Positions 1 through 6,473 of a DNA stretch of 11,858 nt are shown here, in pieces. Within the stretch, counting starts at the first letter, position 1, and every line of letters starts with the position of its first letter. The notes below the pieces were generated by a model that had not been told where the DNA came from, did not search any database, and saw only the letters and a program-made list of their open reading frames with translations. A program made the position numbers and the translations under genes. The stretch comes from JBFHES01 sp041584015 (GTDB taxonomy: Bacteria > Bacteroidota > Bacteroidia > Bacteroidales > M50B96): the NCBI GenBank assembly GCA_041584015.1, contig JBFHES010000145.1:1-11858 (forward strand). Reading direction: 5' to 3'.

Positions 1-1537
1 AAAATCCATTTGTAGATGGAATAATACCGTTGGCAACCACATCGGAATAATTACCTGCACTTTCGTTCCAGACCTTTGCGGTAGCAGCAATATTACTCAA
101 GCCCCAACTATTTCCTGAATCGTTCCACTTTAAGGCAGAAGCATACGGATTACCAAGCAAGTGCCAGCCTTCACCTTGTCCGCTTGTAAGCGAAAGGTTT
201 GAGAATGCAACATCGGCCACGTTTAAGGTACCGCTAAAGGTGCCTGTAAAGTCATCCTTACGTGCAATAAAATAACCTACTCCATTGGCAAATGAACCGA
301 ATGATGAATTCAAATAATTTAACCAGGTGTTTGTTGATTCGCTATACGCATATAAATCATCTGTTCCGGATACTGGTACGAAACCAGATCCAAAAATGGT
401 TAGATTATTAACTGCTGATGAAATTAAATGCCAACCACCACCTGAACTATTATCATATCCTTGCATATAACGCTCTACGTTTGCTGCAACAGCTCCAGAT
501 ACAATCAATGATCCATTTCCGCCTGCATCACTTTTAACAACAACCCCACTACTCCCAGCATTATTCGTGAAGGCACCAGTTACAGTAAGTGAATTCCCTG
601 CCGAAACAATCAAGGATGCTCCGCTAGCCAGATCTAATGAACCTGCTATCGCTGAAGGGCTATTAACTGTGATAACATCTGAATCAACAATTAAAACATC
701 ATCAGATGATGTTGGAACGGCACCAAATAACCAAGTACCTGTACTATGCCATTCTCCTGTAGTTATAGATCGTAGATTAGACACGGTATAATGATAATTA
801 ACTCCCCCATTGGTATTATAATTTAATGTAGCTAAGTCTGTATAGGTATCTAAATCGCCTGAAACAGAATATGTCAATGTTGTTGAAAGCACATAATAGC
901 TAACAACAGTTCCAATAGATTGTGCAGGAATAGTAGCAGTATAGGTTGTTCCTGAACCTGTTGCTAACACAAAGTCATCAGTAGAAAAACCATCAGTAGA
1001 ATACCTAAGATAGATATTCTCCTCAGCTGACTTAGAAGAGGACAATGTAATCGCGATTACTTGAGCATCCGTTGAAGCATAATAAATTGCTCCATCCTGA
1101 GTACCTCCTTGAGCTACACTAGCAATGTTAATTGGTAATCCTGAAGTTTCCATAACAAATCCTTCCGTATTAGCTCCACCAGCAATATCTTTAAACGTGA
1201 ATGTATAATATTTACCTAGGGTTTCATTAAATTTTCCATCCGCCCCACCAGAATACCAATCAGTCCTTGATCCTAGATTAACAACATCACCTCTTCCCCA
1301 ATTAGAACCAGTCCAATTAGTTGTAGCATCATACTTAAACAAAGATTCATTATCATTACCATCAGAGAGAATAGTTACAATCCATCTATCCGTCCCTAAA
1401 TCCTCAAATGTCATTGCCGTTGAGCCCCAACTATTCATTTCTCCACGAAAGTTCATGGTTGTTTGGATTTGACTGTAACTTTGTATCGACACCAACAAAA
1501 TAACAGAAACTCCAATTAACGTAAATATCTTTTTCAT
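1..1537 (-). CDS. Large secreted multidomain surface protein (C-terminus outside window), probable T9SS cargo
   Basis: The frame is open for 512 codons from the ATG at 1537-1535 to the window edge, so the C-terminus is missing. Residues 1-23 form a signal peptide (MKK, a hydrophobic stretch, then S-Y-S-Q). Residues 28-130 look like a beta-sandwich module (F-R-G-E-M-N-S-W-G) of the kind placed before Bacteroidota secreted enzymes or starch-binding-like domains. Residues 150-255 look like a second beta-sandwich ending in N-Y-H-Y-T-V. From about 260 (G-E-W-H-S-T-G-T-W) come short, regular, Gly/Ser/Val-rich repeats suggesting a beta-solenoid, then a segment with G-W-H-L-L-G-N-P-Y-A-S (458-468), frequent in large Bacteroidota surface proteins. 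Such proteins usually end in a T9SS sorting domain, which would lie to the left of the window. No catalytic motif is visible in the part seen. It could be an adhesin or an enzyme whose catalytic domain is elsewhere. The coding call is firm; the role is not known. Confidence 0.85.
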   Translation of the reverse strand, partial: MKKIFTLIGVSVILLVSIQSYSQIQTTMNFRGEMNSWGSTAMTFEDLGTDRWIVTILSDGNDNESLFKYDATTNWTGSNWGRGDVVNLGSRTDWYSGGADGKFNETLGKYYTFTFKDIAGGANTEGFVMETSGLPINIASVAQGGTQDGAIYYASTDAQVIAITLSSSKSAEENIYLRYSTDGFSTDDFVLATGSGTTYTATIPAQSIGTVVSYYVLSTTLTYSVSGDLDTYTDLATLNYNTNGGVNYHYTVSNLRSITTGEWHSTGTWLFGAVPTSSDDVLIVDSDVITVNSPSAIAGSLDLASGASLIVSAGNSLTVTGAFTNNAGSSGVVVKSDAGGNGSLIVSGAVAANVERYMQGYDNSSGGGWHLISSAVNNLTIFGSGFVPVSGTDDLYAYSESTNTWLNYLNSSFGSFANGVGYFIARKDDFTGTFSGTLNVADVAFSNLSLTSGQGEGWHLLGNPYASALKWNDSGNSWGLSNIAATAKVWNESAGNYSDVVANGIIPSTNGF

Positions 1538-1803
1538 TAGCTTAATTTTTTCTTAAAAGTAAAAAATAATTCATAACTCTCAAACCCCAACGGACTTAGC
1601 TCAGAGGTGGCTCACGCACTTTTGTTTTCCGCAAACCTTTGCATTAAATACTACACGATATTTAGGAAAACTATTTTTTTCTTGCGCAAGGCACACATAC
1701 AAATAAGATTAGCACACAAACCTTCAAACAAAGATCGCAAACTGGCACCTTTCTAACCATCAAGAAATAATCACACCTGATAATGAAAGCCAAAGCTTAA
1801 CAC
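1538..1803. other. Spacer between the tandem adenylate kinase gene and the surface-protein gene
   Basis: This A/T-rich spacer of 266 bp should carry the promoter of the minus-strand surface protein. I see no clean Bacteroidota promoter (TTTG, about 19 bp, TAnnTTTG). A perfect short dyad, GCAAA-CC-TTTGC, lies at 1631-1642. The stretch near 1592-1612 resembles the start of a tRNA (CTTAGCTCAG) but has no matching D-stem or other arms. No strong terminator was found after the kinase gene. Confidence 0.4.
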
Positions 1804-2973
1804 CTAACGCATACTTTTTATACCCTCTTCAACTTCCTGACTGATACGATTGAAAACCTCATCGAATGTTCCCATACCATCAATCTTTTTAACCCCATGT
1901 AATTGATTGTACTTCTGAATAACCGGCACCGTTTTGGTTTCATGTTCCTGCAGACGTTTTACAATTTTAGCCGTGCTGTTATCATAAGGCATGCATCTGT
2001 CGGTTTTACTTCTTACATCGAGTCGCTGAATGAGCTCAAGCGTTGGCACCTCAATTTCCATTACCTGCGATATGGACGAACCATGTTTTTTCAGCAAACC
2101 ATCTAAAATATATGACTGTACGAGTGTACGCGGAAAACCCTTAAATATAAAGCCTTTAACCCCTTTCGAATTCTCAAGCTTTTTTTCAATCAAACGCACA
2201 ACAATTTCATCAGGTACCAATTGACCATTCTCGTATAATTCTGTGATTTGCTTACCTGTAGTTGTTCCAGCCTCTATTTCATGCTCCAGCATTGCTCCGG
2301 TTGCTACATACTCCAAACCAAACTTTTTTGCAATGGCCATCCCTTGCGATCCTCTCCCTGATCCAGGATAGCCAAATAACACAATATTGAAAAGCTTCTT
2401 ATCGAGAATTTCTTTCACCTCTTTTCGAATGGCTGCATTAACCTTGTCAATAGTTTGAATCCCATCAATAGCGGTATAAATGCCTTTGTCCTTGTAGAAC
2501 TGCAGTACCGGCAAAGTTTTCTCATTGTACTCCTTCAGGCGATTCCTAATTACCGTTTCGTTGTCATCTGCACGACCAGAAGTCTTTCCTCTATTTAATA
2601 ATCTGGTAACCGATTCTTCTTCGGGAACATTTAAGCTAATTAAACAATCAAGCGAGGTATTCAGCTTAATCATCAAGCCTTCGAGAATGTAAGCCTGAAT
2701 ATAGGTTCGCGGAAAACCGTCAAACAGAAAGCCATTGGAGTCAGGGTTATCCGTAATGGTTTTCTCAATAATCTGAACAATTATCTCATCAGATACCAAA
2801 CCACCGGAAGCAATTATACTCTGAGCCTCCAGCCCAAGCTTGGTTTTCTCTGCCAACTCTTTACGCAACAGATCTCCAGTAGAGATATAAAACAGTTTAT
2901 ACTTTTTAATCAGAAACTCAGACTGTGTTCCTTTTCCGGCACCCGGTGGTCCAAATAAAGCAATGTTTAGCAT
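1804..2973 (-). CDS. adk: Tandem adenylate kinase (two fused kinase units, second one degenerate)
   Basis: Adenylate kinase converts ATP + AMP to 2 ADP in the cytoplasm. A normal bacterial enzyme has about 190-220 residues; this one has 389 and is two copies end to end. Unit 1 (residues 1-190) has the P-loop G-P-P-G-A-G-K-G-T (8-16), the AMP-site S-T-G-D-L-L-R (31-37), D-G-F-P-R-T (85-90), and a short LID with R128, G-R-A-D-D (133-137) and R143/R145. Unit 2 (about 194-389) keeps the fold signature but has changes at key places: P-loop G-Y-P-G-S-G-R-G-S (Lys14 to Arg207), A-T-G-A-M-L-E (Arg37 to Glu230) and K-G-F-P-R-T (Asp85 to Lys278). I infer that unit 1 is the catalyst and unit 2 a pseudo-kinase with a structural or regulatory part. 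The gene is divergent from acpS. ATG at 2973-2971 gives a complete N-terminus right at the P-loop strand. Confidence 0.93.
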   Translation of the reverse strand: MLNIALFGPPGAGKGTQSEFLIKKYKLFYISTGDLLRKELAEKTKLGLEAQSIIASGGLVSDEIIVQIIEKTITDNPDSNGFLFDGFPRTYIQAYILEGLMIKLNTSLDCLISLNVPEEESVTRLLNRGKTSGRADDNETVIRNRLKEYNEKTLPVLQFYKDKGIYTAIDGIQTIDKVNAAIRKEVKEILDKKLFNIVLFGYPGSGRGSQGMAIAKKFGLEYVATGAMLEHEIEAGTTTGKQITELYENGQLVPDEIVVRLIEKKLENSKGVKGFIFKGFPRTLVQSYILDGLLKKHGSSISQVMEIEVPTLELIQRLDVRSKTDRCMPYDNSTAKIVKRLQEHETKTVPVIQKYNQLHGVKKIDGMGTFDEVFNRISQEVEEGIKSMR

Positions 2974-3396
2974 ACTTTTCGTTTAGGAGGTTGAACATGT
3001 ATAATTACTAAAAATTGATCTGTTTACAAAAATTAAAGTCCATATCCGATGCACCTTTAATATACGACAGTGGAGACAGACCTTAAATACAATTTTTTCT
3101 CATTCTAAAGAATCAATATCCAGCGTATTGAAACATCATTGGCATTGCCTTCCATAATTAATCAAACAAAACCAGATGCCTTGTCAGGTCGGAGCTTTCC
3201 TCCTTCTTAGGGCTACAGATAGACCAGTCAAAAAGAGCAGGACATAAAAAAGCAAGCACATACACTACAAAAAGTGTGATATCTCAAATAAAAAACTTGC
3301 AAATTATTTGCACTAAGTCATTTTTAAGGCTCAATATTTCTTCTATTTTTATAGCACAAAATATTTGAGCATTAACCATAAATAAACACTTATCGT
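2974..3396. other. Divergent intergenic region between adk and acpS
   Basis: These 423 bp must hold promoters for the minus-strand kinase and the plus-strand acpS operon. I find no coding sequence and no exact TTTG/TAnnTTTG pair; AATATTTG at 3361-3368 region is only a partial match. Two dyads lie close to acpS: GCAAAT-T-ATTTGC at 3299-3311, and GCTCAATATTT (3329-3339) facing AAATATTTGAGC (3359-3370). An AGGAGG followed by ATG at 2997 opens only four codons (M-Y-N-Y) and is not called as a gene. Confidence 0.45.
3329..3370 (+). promoter_or_regulatory. Inverted repeat just upstream of acpS
   Basis: GCTCAATATTT (3329-3339) and AAATATTTGAGC (3359-3370) are inverted copies apart from one bulged base, with a 19-nt loop. 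The repeat ends 26 nt before the TTG start of acpS, so it could be an operator or a hairpin in the 5' leader. It has no T-tract, so it is not an intrinsic terminator. A smaller dyad lies 18 bp to the left. The function is unproven. Confidence 0.35.
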
Positions 3397-3783
3397 TTGG
3401 TATTCGGCTTAGGAACAGATATTATCGAAGTAGAAAGAATTGAGAGAAAGCTCATTAAAGAGAGTGGACTTAAATCAACGCTATTCACCCCTCTCGAAAT
3501 ATCTTATTGCGAATCCAAAAGATTTCCTCACCAACATTTTGCAGCCAGGTTTGCAGCTAAAGAAGCATTCTTTAAGGCATTAGGCACCGGATGGCGCTAT
3601 GGCATGCGTTATCAGGAAATTGAAATAACAAATACCGATCTTGGAAAACCAGAAATAACAGTTACAGGAAAGGTACTTGAAGTAATAAACAAGCATAACA
3701 TTAATAACATTCAGGTTTCGCTTTCACATTTAAAAGACATTGCGAATGCAGTGGTTCTGCTTGAAGTGAATAAAGTGAGCTAA
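3397..3783 (+). CDS. acpS: Holo-[acyl-carrier-protein] synthase (4'-phosphopantetheinyl transferase, AcpS type)
   Basis: AcpS moves 4'-phosphopantetheine from CoA to a serine of apo-acyl carrier protein, in the cytoplasm and with Mg. The 128-residue length is typical. The N-terminus V-F-G-L-G-T-D-I-I-E-V (residues 2-12) holds the metal-binding Asp8. The second signature, R-F-A-A-K-E-A-F-F-K-A-L-G (51-63), holds Glu56 and Lys55. The C-terminal strand V-S-L-S-H-L-K-D-I-A-N-A-V-V (107-120) is also characteristic. The start is TTG at 3397: an in-frame TAA at 3379 leaves no ATG or GTG upstream, and the family aligns from this point, so a weak start is well supported. It is first in a plus-strand run with an acyl-CoA synthetase, an ACP and kbl, and its natural partner is probably the ACP at 6076. 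It may also be the only AcpS of the cell; that cannot be told from here. Confidence 0.94.
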   Translation: MVFGLGTDIIEVERIERKLIKESGLKSTLFTPLEISYCESKRFPHQHFAARFAAKEAFFKALGTGWRYGMRYQEIEITNTDLGKPEITVTGKVLEVINKHNINNIQVSLSHLKDIANAVVLLEVNKVS

Positions 3784-3912
3784 AATTGAAAAGAAAAACA
3801 AATGGACAATACGGTATTTAGCAAGATTCACATTCATCGGAAAATTTCTAAGACTATCGTTCACACTTAACGTTAACATACTTAATTTACACACTTATAA
3901 CAAATTACAATT

Positions 3913-5616
3913 ATGTCGAATATTGGATCATACGACGAAAGAATGAAAGACTTTGATTGGTCGATTGCTGAAAAGGAATTGGGCTACAAAGAGGGTGATG
4001 TTATCAACATTGGCCACGCTTGTTCTGATCGTATCTGTGAAATGGGGAAAGGCGATAAGCTTGCACTCATTTGGGAAGGACTTGGTGGTGTTGAGAAGCG
4101 CTACACCTTCAATGAAGTTAGAGTAAGAAGCAACGTAGTTGGTTCATTCCTGCGCAATTTAGGAATTAAAGCCGAAGACCGTGTATGTTTATTTATGGAT
4201 AAGATTCCTGAACTTTACATTGGTTTTCTGGGCGTTCTGAAAATGGGTGCTATTGCTCAACCATTGTTTTCTGCATTTGGCGATGAGTCATTACATGTTC
4301 GTTTAGACAATGCAGAAACCACAGCTATTATGACCCAGCGTAAGCATGTTGCAAAAGTTCGTAAGTTGGTTGAAAGATCACCTTATTTAAAGCACATTAT
4401 TATTGTTGATCATGATGGAGTTAAATCACTAAAAGAACGCGAAACTCCATTCGATATGGATGGATCTGCCCCGGTTGAGAATTTTGAAATTCACCCAACA
4501 AAAGCTGAATCACCGTCAGTTCTGCATTATACATCAGGAACTACCGGACAGCCAAAAGGTGTAAAGCACGTTCATTACTCCATGATCTCACAATACCTAA
4601 CTGCAAAGTGGGTACTTGATATTCAGGAAGACGATATTTACTGGTGTACCGCCGACCCGGGTTGGGTTACCGGAACATCTTACGGTATTATTGGTGCCTG
4701 GACCAACGGTGCTACGCAATGCGTGCTTGACACTGGATTTAGTCCTGAGTCATGGTATGCTTTTGTTCAGAAGAACAAGGTAAGCATGTGGTACAGTGCT
4801 CCAACTGCTATTCGTTCGTTAATGAAAGCCGGTGAAGAAGCAGTTAAGAAATACGATCTTTCATCATTACGTCACCTGGCATCTGTTGGTGAGCCATTAA
4901 ATGCTGAGGCTGTAATTTGGTCAGAGAAAGTATTGGGCTTACCTTTCTACGATACATTCTGGCAAACAGAAACCGGATCGATGATGATTTGTAATTACCC
5001 AGGAATGAAGGTAAAGCCGGGTTCAATGGGTAAACCATTCCCTGGAATTACTGCTGGTATTCTTGATCCAGACACCTTTGAAGAAATAACTGAACCGAAC
5101 AAACCTGGTTTGATTGCATTCCGTCCGGATTGGCCTGCAGTTATGCGCATGTATTGGAACAACGAGGAAACATTCAATAAGAAATTTAAGAATGGTTGGT
5201 ACCTGTCAGGCGACCGCTCAACAATCGACGTTGATGGTTACTGGTGGTTTGTTGGTCGCGACGATGATGTGATTAATACCGGTGGACACTTGGTTAGTCC
5301 TTTCGAAGTTGAGTCTGCTTTATTGGAGCACGAAGCTGTGGCCGAATCTGCTGTTGTAGCTAAGCCGGATGATGTAAACATGGAAGTAGTAAAAGCTTTC
5401 GTTACATTAAAACCAGGTTTCGAAGCAAGCGAAGAATTAGAGCTTAAAATCATGAACTTTATTCGTAAGAAACTTTCGCCACTGGCCATGCCACAAGAGA
5501 TTGAGTATATGGATAAATTACCAAAAACCAGAAGTGGTAAAATCATGCGACGCATGTTACACGCCAAAGAATGGGGCTTAGAGATTGGTGATACGTCTAC
5601 CTTAGAGGATGACTAG
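3913..5616 (+). CDS. acsA: AMP-forming acetyl-/acyl-CoA synthetase (short AcsA type)
   Basis: This adenylate-forming enzyme activates a carboxylate with ATP to an acyl-AMP and passes it to a thiol, normally CoA. The 567 residues match the short AcsA type rather than the roughly 650-residue Acs. Motifs in order: Y-T-S-G-T-T-G-Q-P-K-G (206-216, phosphate loop), T-A-D-P-G-W-V-T-G-T-S-Y-G (246-258), Y-D-T-F-W-Q-T-E-T-G (346-355), Y-L-S-G-D-R (430-435), G-R-D-D-D-V-I-N-T-G-G-H (448-459, hinge), and P-K-T-R-S-G-K-I (537-544) with the catalytic Lys543, the usual acetylation site. Trp350 aligns with the Trp that shortens the acyl pocket in acetyl-CoA synthetases, which favours acetate or another very short acid. 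The hinge reads G-H-L-V where most AcsA proteins have an Arg in place of the Leu. It starts 129 bp after acpS. Passing the acyl group to the local ACP is possible but inferred. Confidence 0.92.
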   Translation: MSNIGSYDERMKDFDWSIAEKELGYKEGDVINIGHACSDRICEMGKGDKLALIWEGLGGVEKRYTFNEVRVRSNVVGSFLRNLGIKAEDRVCLFMDKIPELYIGFLGVLKMGAIAQPLFSAFGDESLHVRLDNAETTAIMTQRKHVAKVRKLVERSPYLKHIIIVDHDGVKSLKERETPFDMDGSAPVENFEIHPTKAESPSVLHYTSGTTGQPKGVKHVHYSMISQYLTAKWVLDIQEDDIYWCTADPGWVTGTSYGIIGAWTNGATQCVLDTGFSPESWYAFVQKNKVSMWYSAPTAIRSLMKAGEEAVKKYDLSSLRHLASVGEPLNAEAVIWSEKVLGLPFYDTFWQTETGSMMICNYPGMKVKPGSMGKPFPGITAGILDPDTFEEITEPNKPGLIAFRPDWPAVMRMYWNNEETFNKKFKNGWYLSGDRSTIDVDGYWWFVGRDDDVINTGGHLVSPFEVESALLEHEAVAESAVVAKPDDVNMEVVKAFVTLKPGFEASEELELKIMNFIRKKLSPLAMPQEIEYMDKLPKTRSGKIMRRMLHAKEWGLEIGDTSTLEDD

Positions 5617-5630
5617 TTGATCGTATTTAG

Positions 5631-5662
5631 TAGAAAGTGAAAAGTTTATAAAGTATAAAGTT
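5631..5662 (+). repeat. Left inverted-repeat arm of the four-helix-bundle cassette
   Basis: A-rich arm built from AAAGT units phased at 7, 9 and 7 bases. It pairs with 6011-6042 at 27 of 32 positions (mismatches at arm positions 3, 4, 9, 17 and 26). It stops 5 bp before the ATG of the enclosed gene. Confidence 0.7.
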
Positions 5663-5667
5663 GGTTG

Positions 5668-6012
5668 ATGAGAATAGATAGATTTGAAGATATTATGTCA
5701 TGGCAGAAGTCAAGAATATTGACTGCCCAAATCTATCAGCAATTTTCAGATAGCAACGATTGGGGCTTTAGAGATCAAATTCAAAGAGCCTCAGTTTCAA
5801 TAATGAATAATATTGCGGAAGGATTTGAACGTAGAAGCAACAAGGAATTCAAAACTTTCTTGTTTTACGCAAAAGGATCTTGTGGAGAAGTAAGGTCTAT
5901 GCTTTATCTGGCAAAAGACCTAAACAGAATAAATGATGAAACATTTGAAGAAATATATTCACTATCCATTGAGATTTCAAAATTAATTTCTGCACTAATT
6001 AAGACTTTATAA
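5668..6012 (+). CDS. Four-helix-bundle protein of the S23 / 23S rRNA intervening-sequence family
   Basis: The 114-residue length is typical of this family. The signatures are W-Q-K-S near the N-terminus (12-15), the central R-A-S-V-S-I-M-N-N-I-A-E-G-F-E-R (40-55), and a third helix with F-L-F-Y-A-K-G-S-C-G-E (64-74). The family was first seen as ORFs within 23S rRNA intervening sequences; relatives include the Avd accessory protein of diversity-generating retroelements, a positively charged helical-bundle oligomer. The cellular role of stand-alone members is not established. No reverse transcriptase or variable repeat is present, so a DGR is not indicated. I chose ATG at 5668; a TTG three bases earlier is possible. 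The gene sits between the synthetase and ACP genes, is closely bounded by inverted repeats, and its stop codon lies where the right arm begins. I infer a passenger cassette, not a pathway component. Confidence 0.88.
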   Translation: MRIDRFEDIMSWQKSRILTAQIYQQFSDSNDWGFRDQIQRASVSIMNNIAEGFERRSNKEFKTFLFYAKGSCGEVRSMLYLAKDLNRINDETFEEIYSLSIEISKLISALIKTL

Positions 6013-6042
6013 CTTTCTACTTTATGAACTTTTTACTTATTA
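6011..6042 (-). repeat. Right inverted-repeat arm of the four-helix-bundle cassette
   Basis: Mirror of 5631-5662. It carries ACTTT at 6012, 6019 and 6028 and a degenerate ACTTA at 6035, giving the same 7-9-7 spacing as the left arm. It overlaps the stop codon of the enclosed gene by two bases and ends 33 bp before the ACP start. Confidence 0.7.
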
Positions 6043-6075
6043 AAAACATAATTTAAACACTTAAAATAAAAAAAC

Positions 6076-6324
6076 ATGGAAGACATTAAAGGAGTAGTAC
6101 TAGAGTATGTAATTGAAGAGTATTTAGAAGATGAAGAAGAAGAATTAACTTTTGATAGTCCACTCATTTCGGGTGGTATTGTTGATTCATTTTCAATGGT
6201 TTCTTTAAAGCGATTCTTAGAGATGAAATATAAAATTTCTATCCCTGATGAGAAAGCATCACCAGAAGCGTTTGACTCAGTGAGTAAGATTGCAACTTTG
6301 GTTGAAGAATTTATTAATAAATAG
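6076..6324 (+). CDS. Acyl carrier protein, dedicated (non-housekeeping) type
   Basis: An 82-residue acidic protein with the carrier-protein fold. The phosphopantetheine attachment site is I-S-G-G-I-V-D-S-F-S (31-40), with Ser38 as the modified residue. The usual D-S-L triad is D-S-F here, and the helix II region reads M-V-S-L-K-R-F-L-E-M (41-50). The N-terminal helix ends in a very acidic run (E-Y-L-E-D-E-E-E-E-L, 15-24). The sequence differs from the D-S-L-D-T-V-E-L type of fatty-acid AcpP, which points to a pathway-specific carrier. AcpS two functional genes upstream would load it, the AMP-forming synthetase could charge it, and kbl downstream could accept the acyl group; these partner roles are inferred from order. 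Free-standing carriers of this shape also occur in nonribosomal peptide and D-alanyl transfer systems. Confidence 0.9.
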   Translation: MEDIKGVVLEYVIEEYLEDEEEELTFDSPLISGGIVDSFSMVSLKRFLEMKYKISIPDEKASPEAFDSVSKIATLVEEFINK

Positions 6325-6330
6325 TATTCG

Positions 6331-6455
6331 TCAAATAACAAAATCCAATATTCAAATCTCAAATAAATAACAATATCCAAATTCCAGTTACACTAAATTT
6401 GATAATTGTTGTTTGGTATTTATTTGAGATTTGACTTATGTTATTTGGAATTTTA
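6331..6455. repeat. Heptad-phased inverted repeat between ACP and kbl, possible empty cassette
   Basis: The core arms 6352-6373 and 6413-6434 match at 21 of 22 positions when inverted, including 18 perfect bp (6352-6369 with 6417-6434), around a 39-nt loop. Beyond the core, CAA units start at 6332, 6339, 6346, 6353, 6360, 6371 and 6378, that is 7-base steps with one 11-base step. The mirror-strand units end at 6447, 6440 (as ATG), 6433, 6426, 6415 and 6408, with the same steps. Every mirrored pair shares one centre near 6393. No gene lies inside. Removing it would leave about 25 bp between ACP and kbl. In mRNA the core would fold into a long A-U hairpin ahead of kbl. Confidence 0.75.
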
Positions 6456-6473
6456 AATCCCAAATTTAGAATT

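Larger units (their letters stand above)
5631..6042. mobile_element. Cassette-like insertion: four-helix-bundle gene inside 32-bp heptad-phased inverted repeats
   Basis: The outer 32 bp on the left (5631-5662) and on the right (6011-6042) are inverted copies with 27 of 32 matches. The left arm carries AAAGT at 5634, 5641, 5650 and 5657 (spacing 7, 9, 7). The right arm carries the complement ACTTT at 6012, 6019 and 6028 and the degenerate ACTTA at 6035 (7, 9, 7), with one more ACTTT at 6004. The gene between the arms ends at 6012, on the inner edge of the right arm. Without this segment the synthetase and ACP genes would be about 47 bp apart, a normal operon spacing. No transposase is encoded and no target duplication was found. 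It is called an insertion from structure alone. Confidence 0.5.

Noticed and set aside
567..791. Plus-strand ORF of 74 codons
   Set aside because: It lies wholly opposite the open minus-strand frame of the secreted protein, which has a signal peptide and domain signatures.
1592..1640. Possible tRNA (CTTAGCTCAGAGGTGG resembles a D-arm)
   Set aside because: The D-stem does not pair (GCTC faces GCTC), and no anticodon or T-arm with GTTCRA follows.
2986..3011. AGGAGG plus ATG on the plus strand, similar in layout to the leader ORF at 11103
   Set aside because: Only four codons (M-Y-N-Y) and no gene follows for nearly 400 bp; most likely chance in the adk leader.
3804..3872. 22-codon ORF between acpS and the synthetase
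   Set aside because: Short, no ribosome site, no recognisable features; ordinary spacer.
5238..5567. Minus-strand ORF of 109 codons within the synthetase gene
   Set aside because: It is antisense to conserved synthetase motifs and has no features of its own.
5668..6012. Diversity-generating retroelement accessory (Avd) with a DGR nearby
   Set aside because: No reverse transcriptase, template repeat or variable repeat was found; the protein fits stand-alone S23-type members.
6438..6473. Longer kbl reading frame with 12 extra N-terminal residues
   Set aside because: The extra codons lie partly in the inverted repeat and are unlike the family N-terminus; ATG at 6474 fits Kbl proteins.
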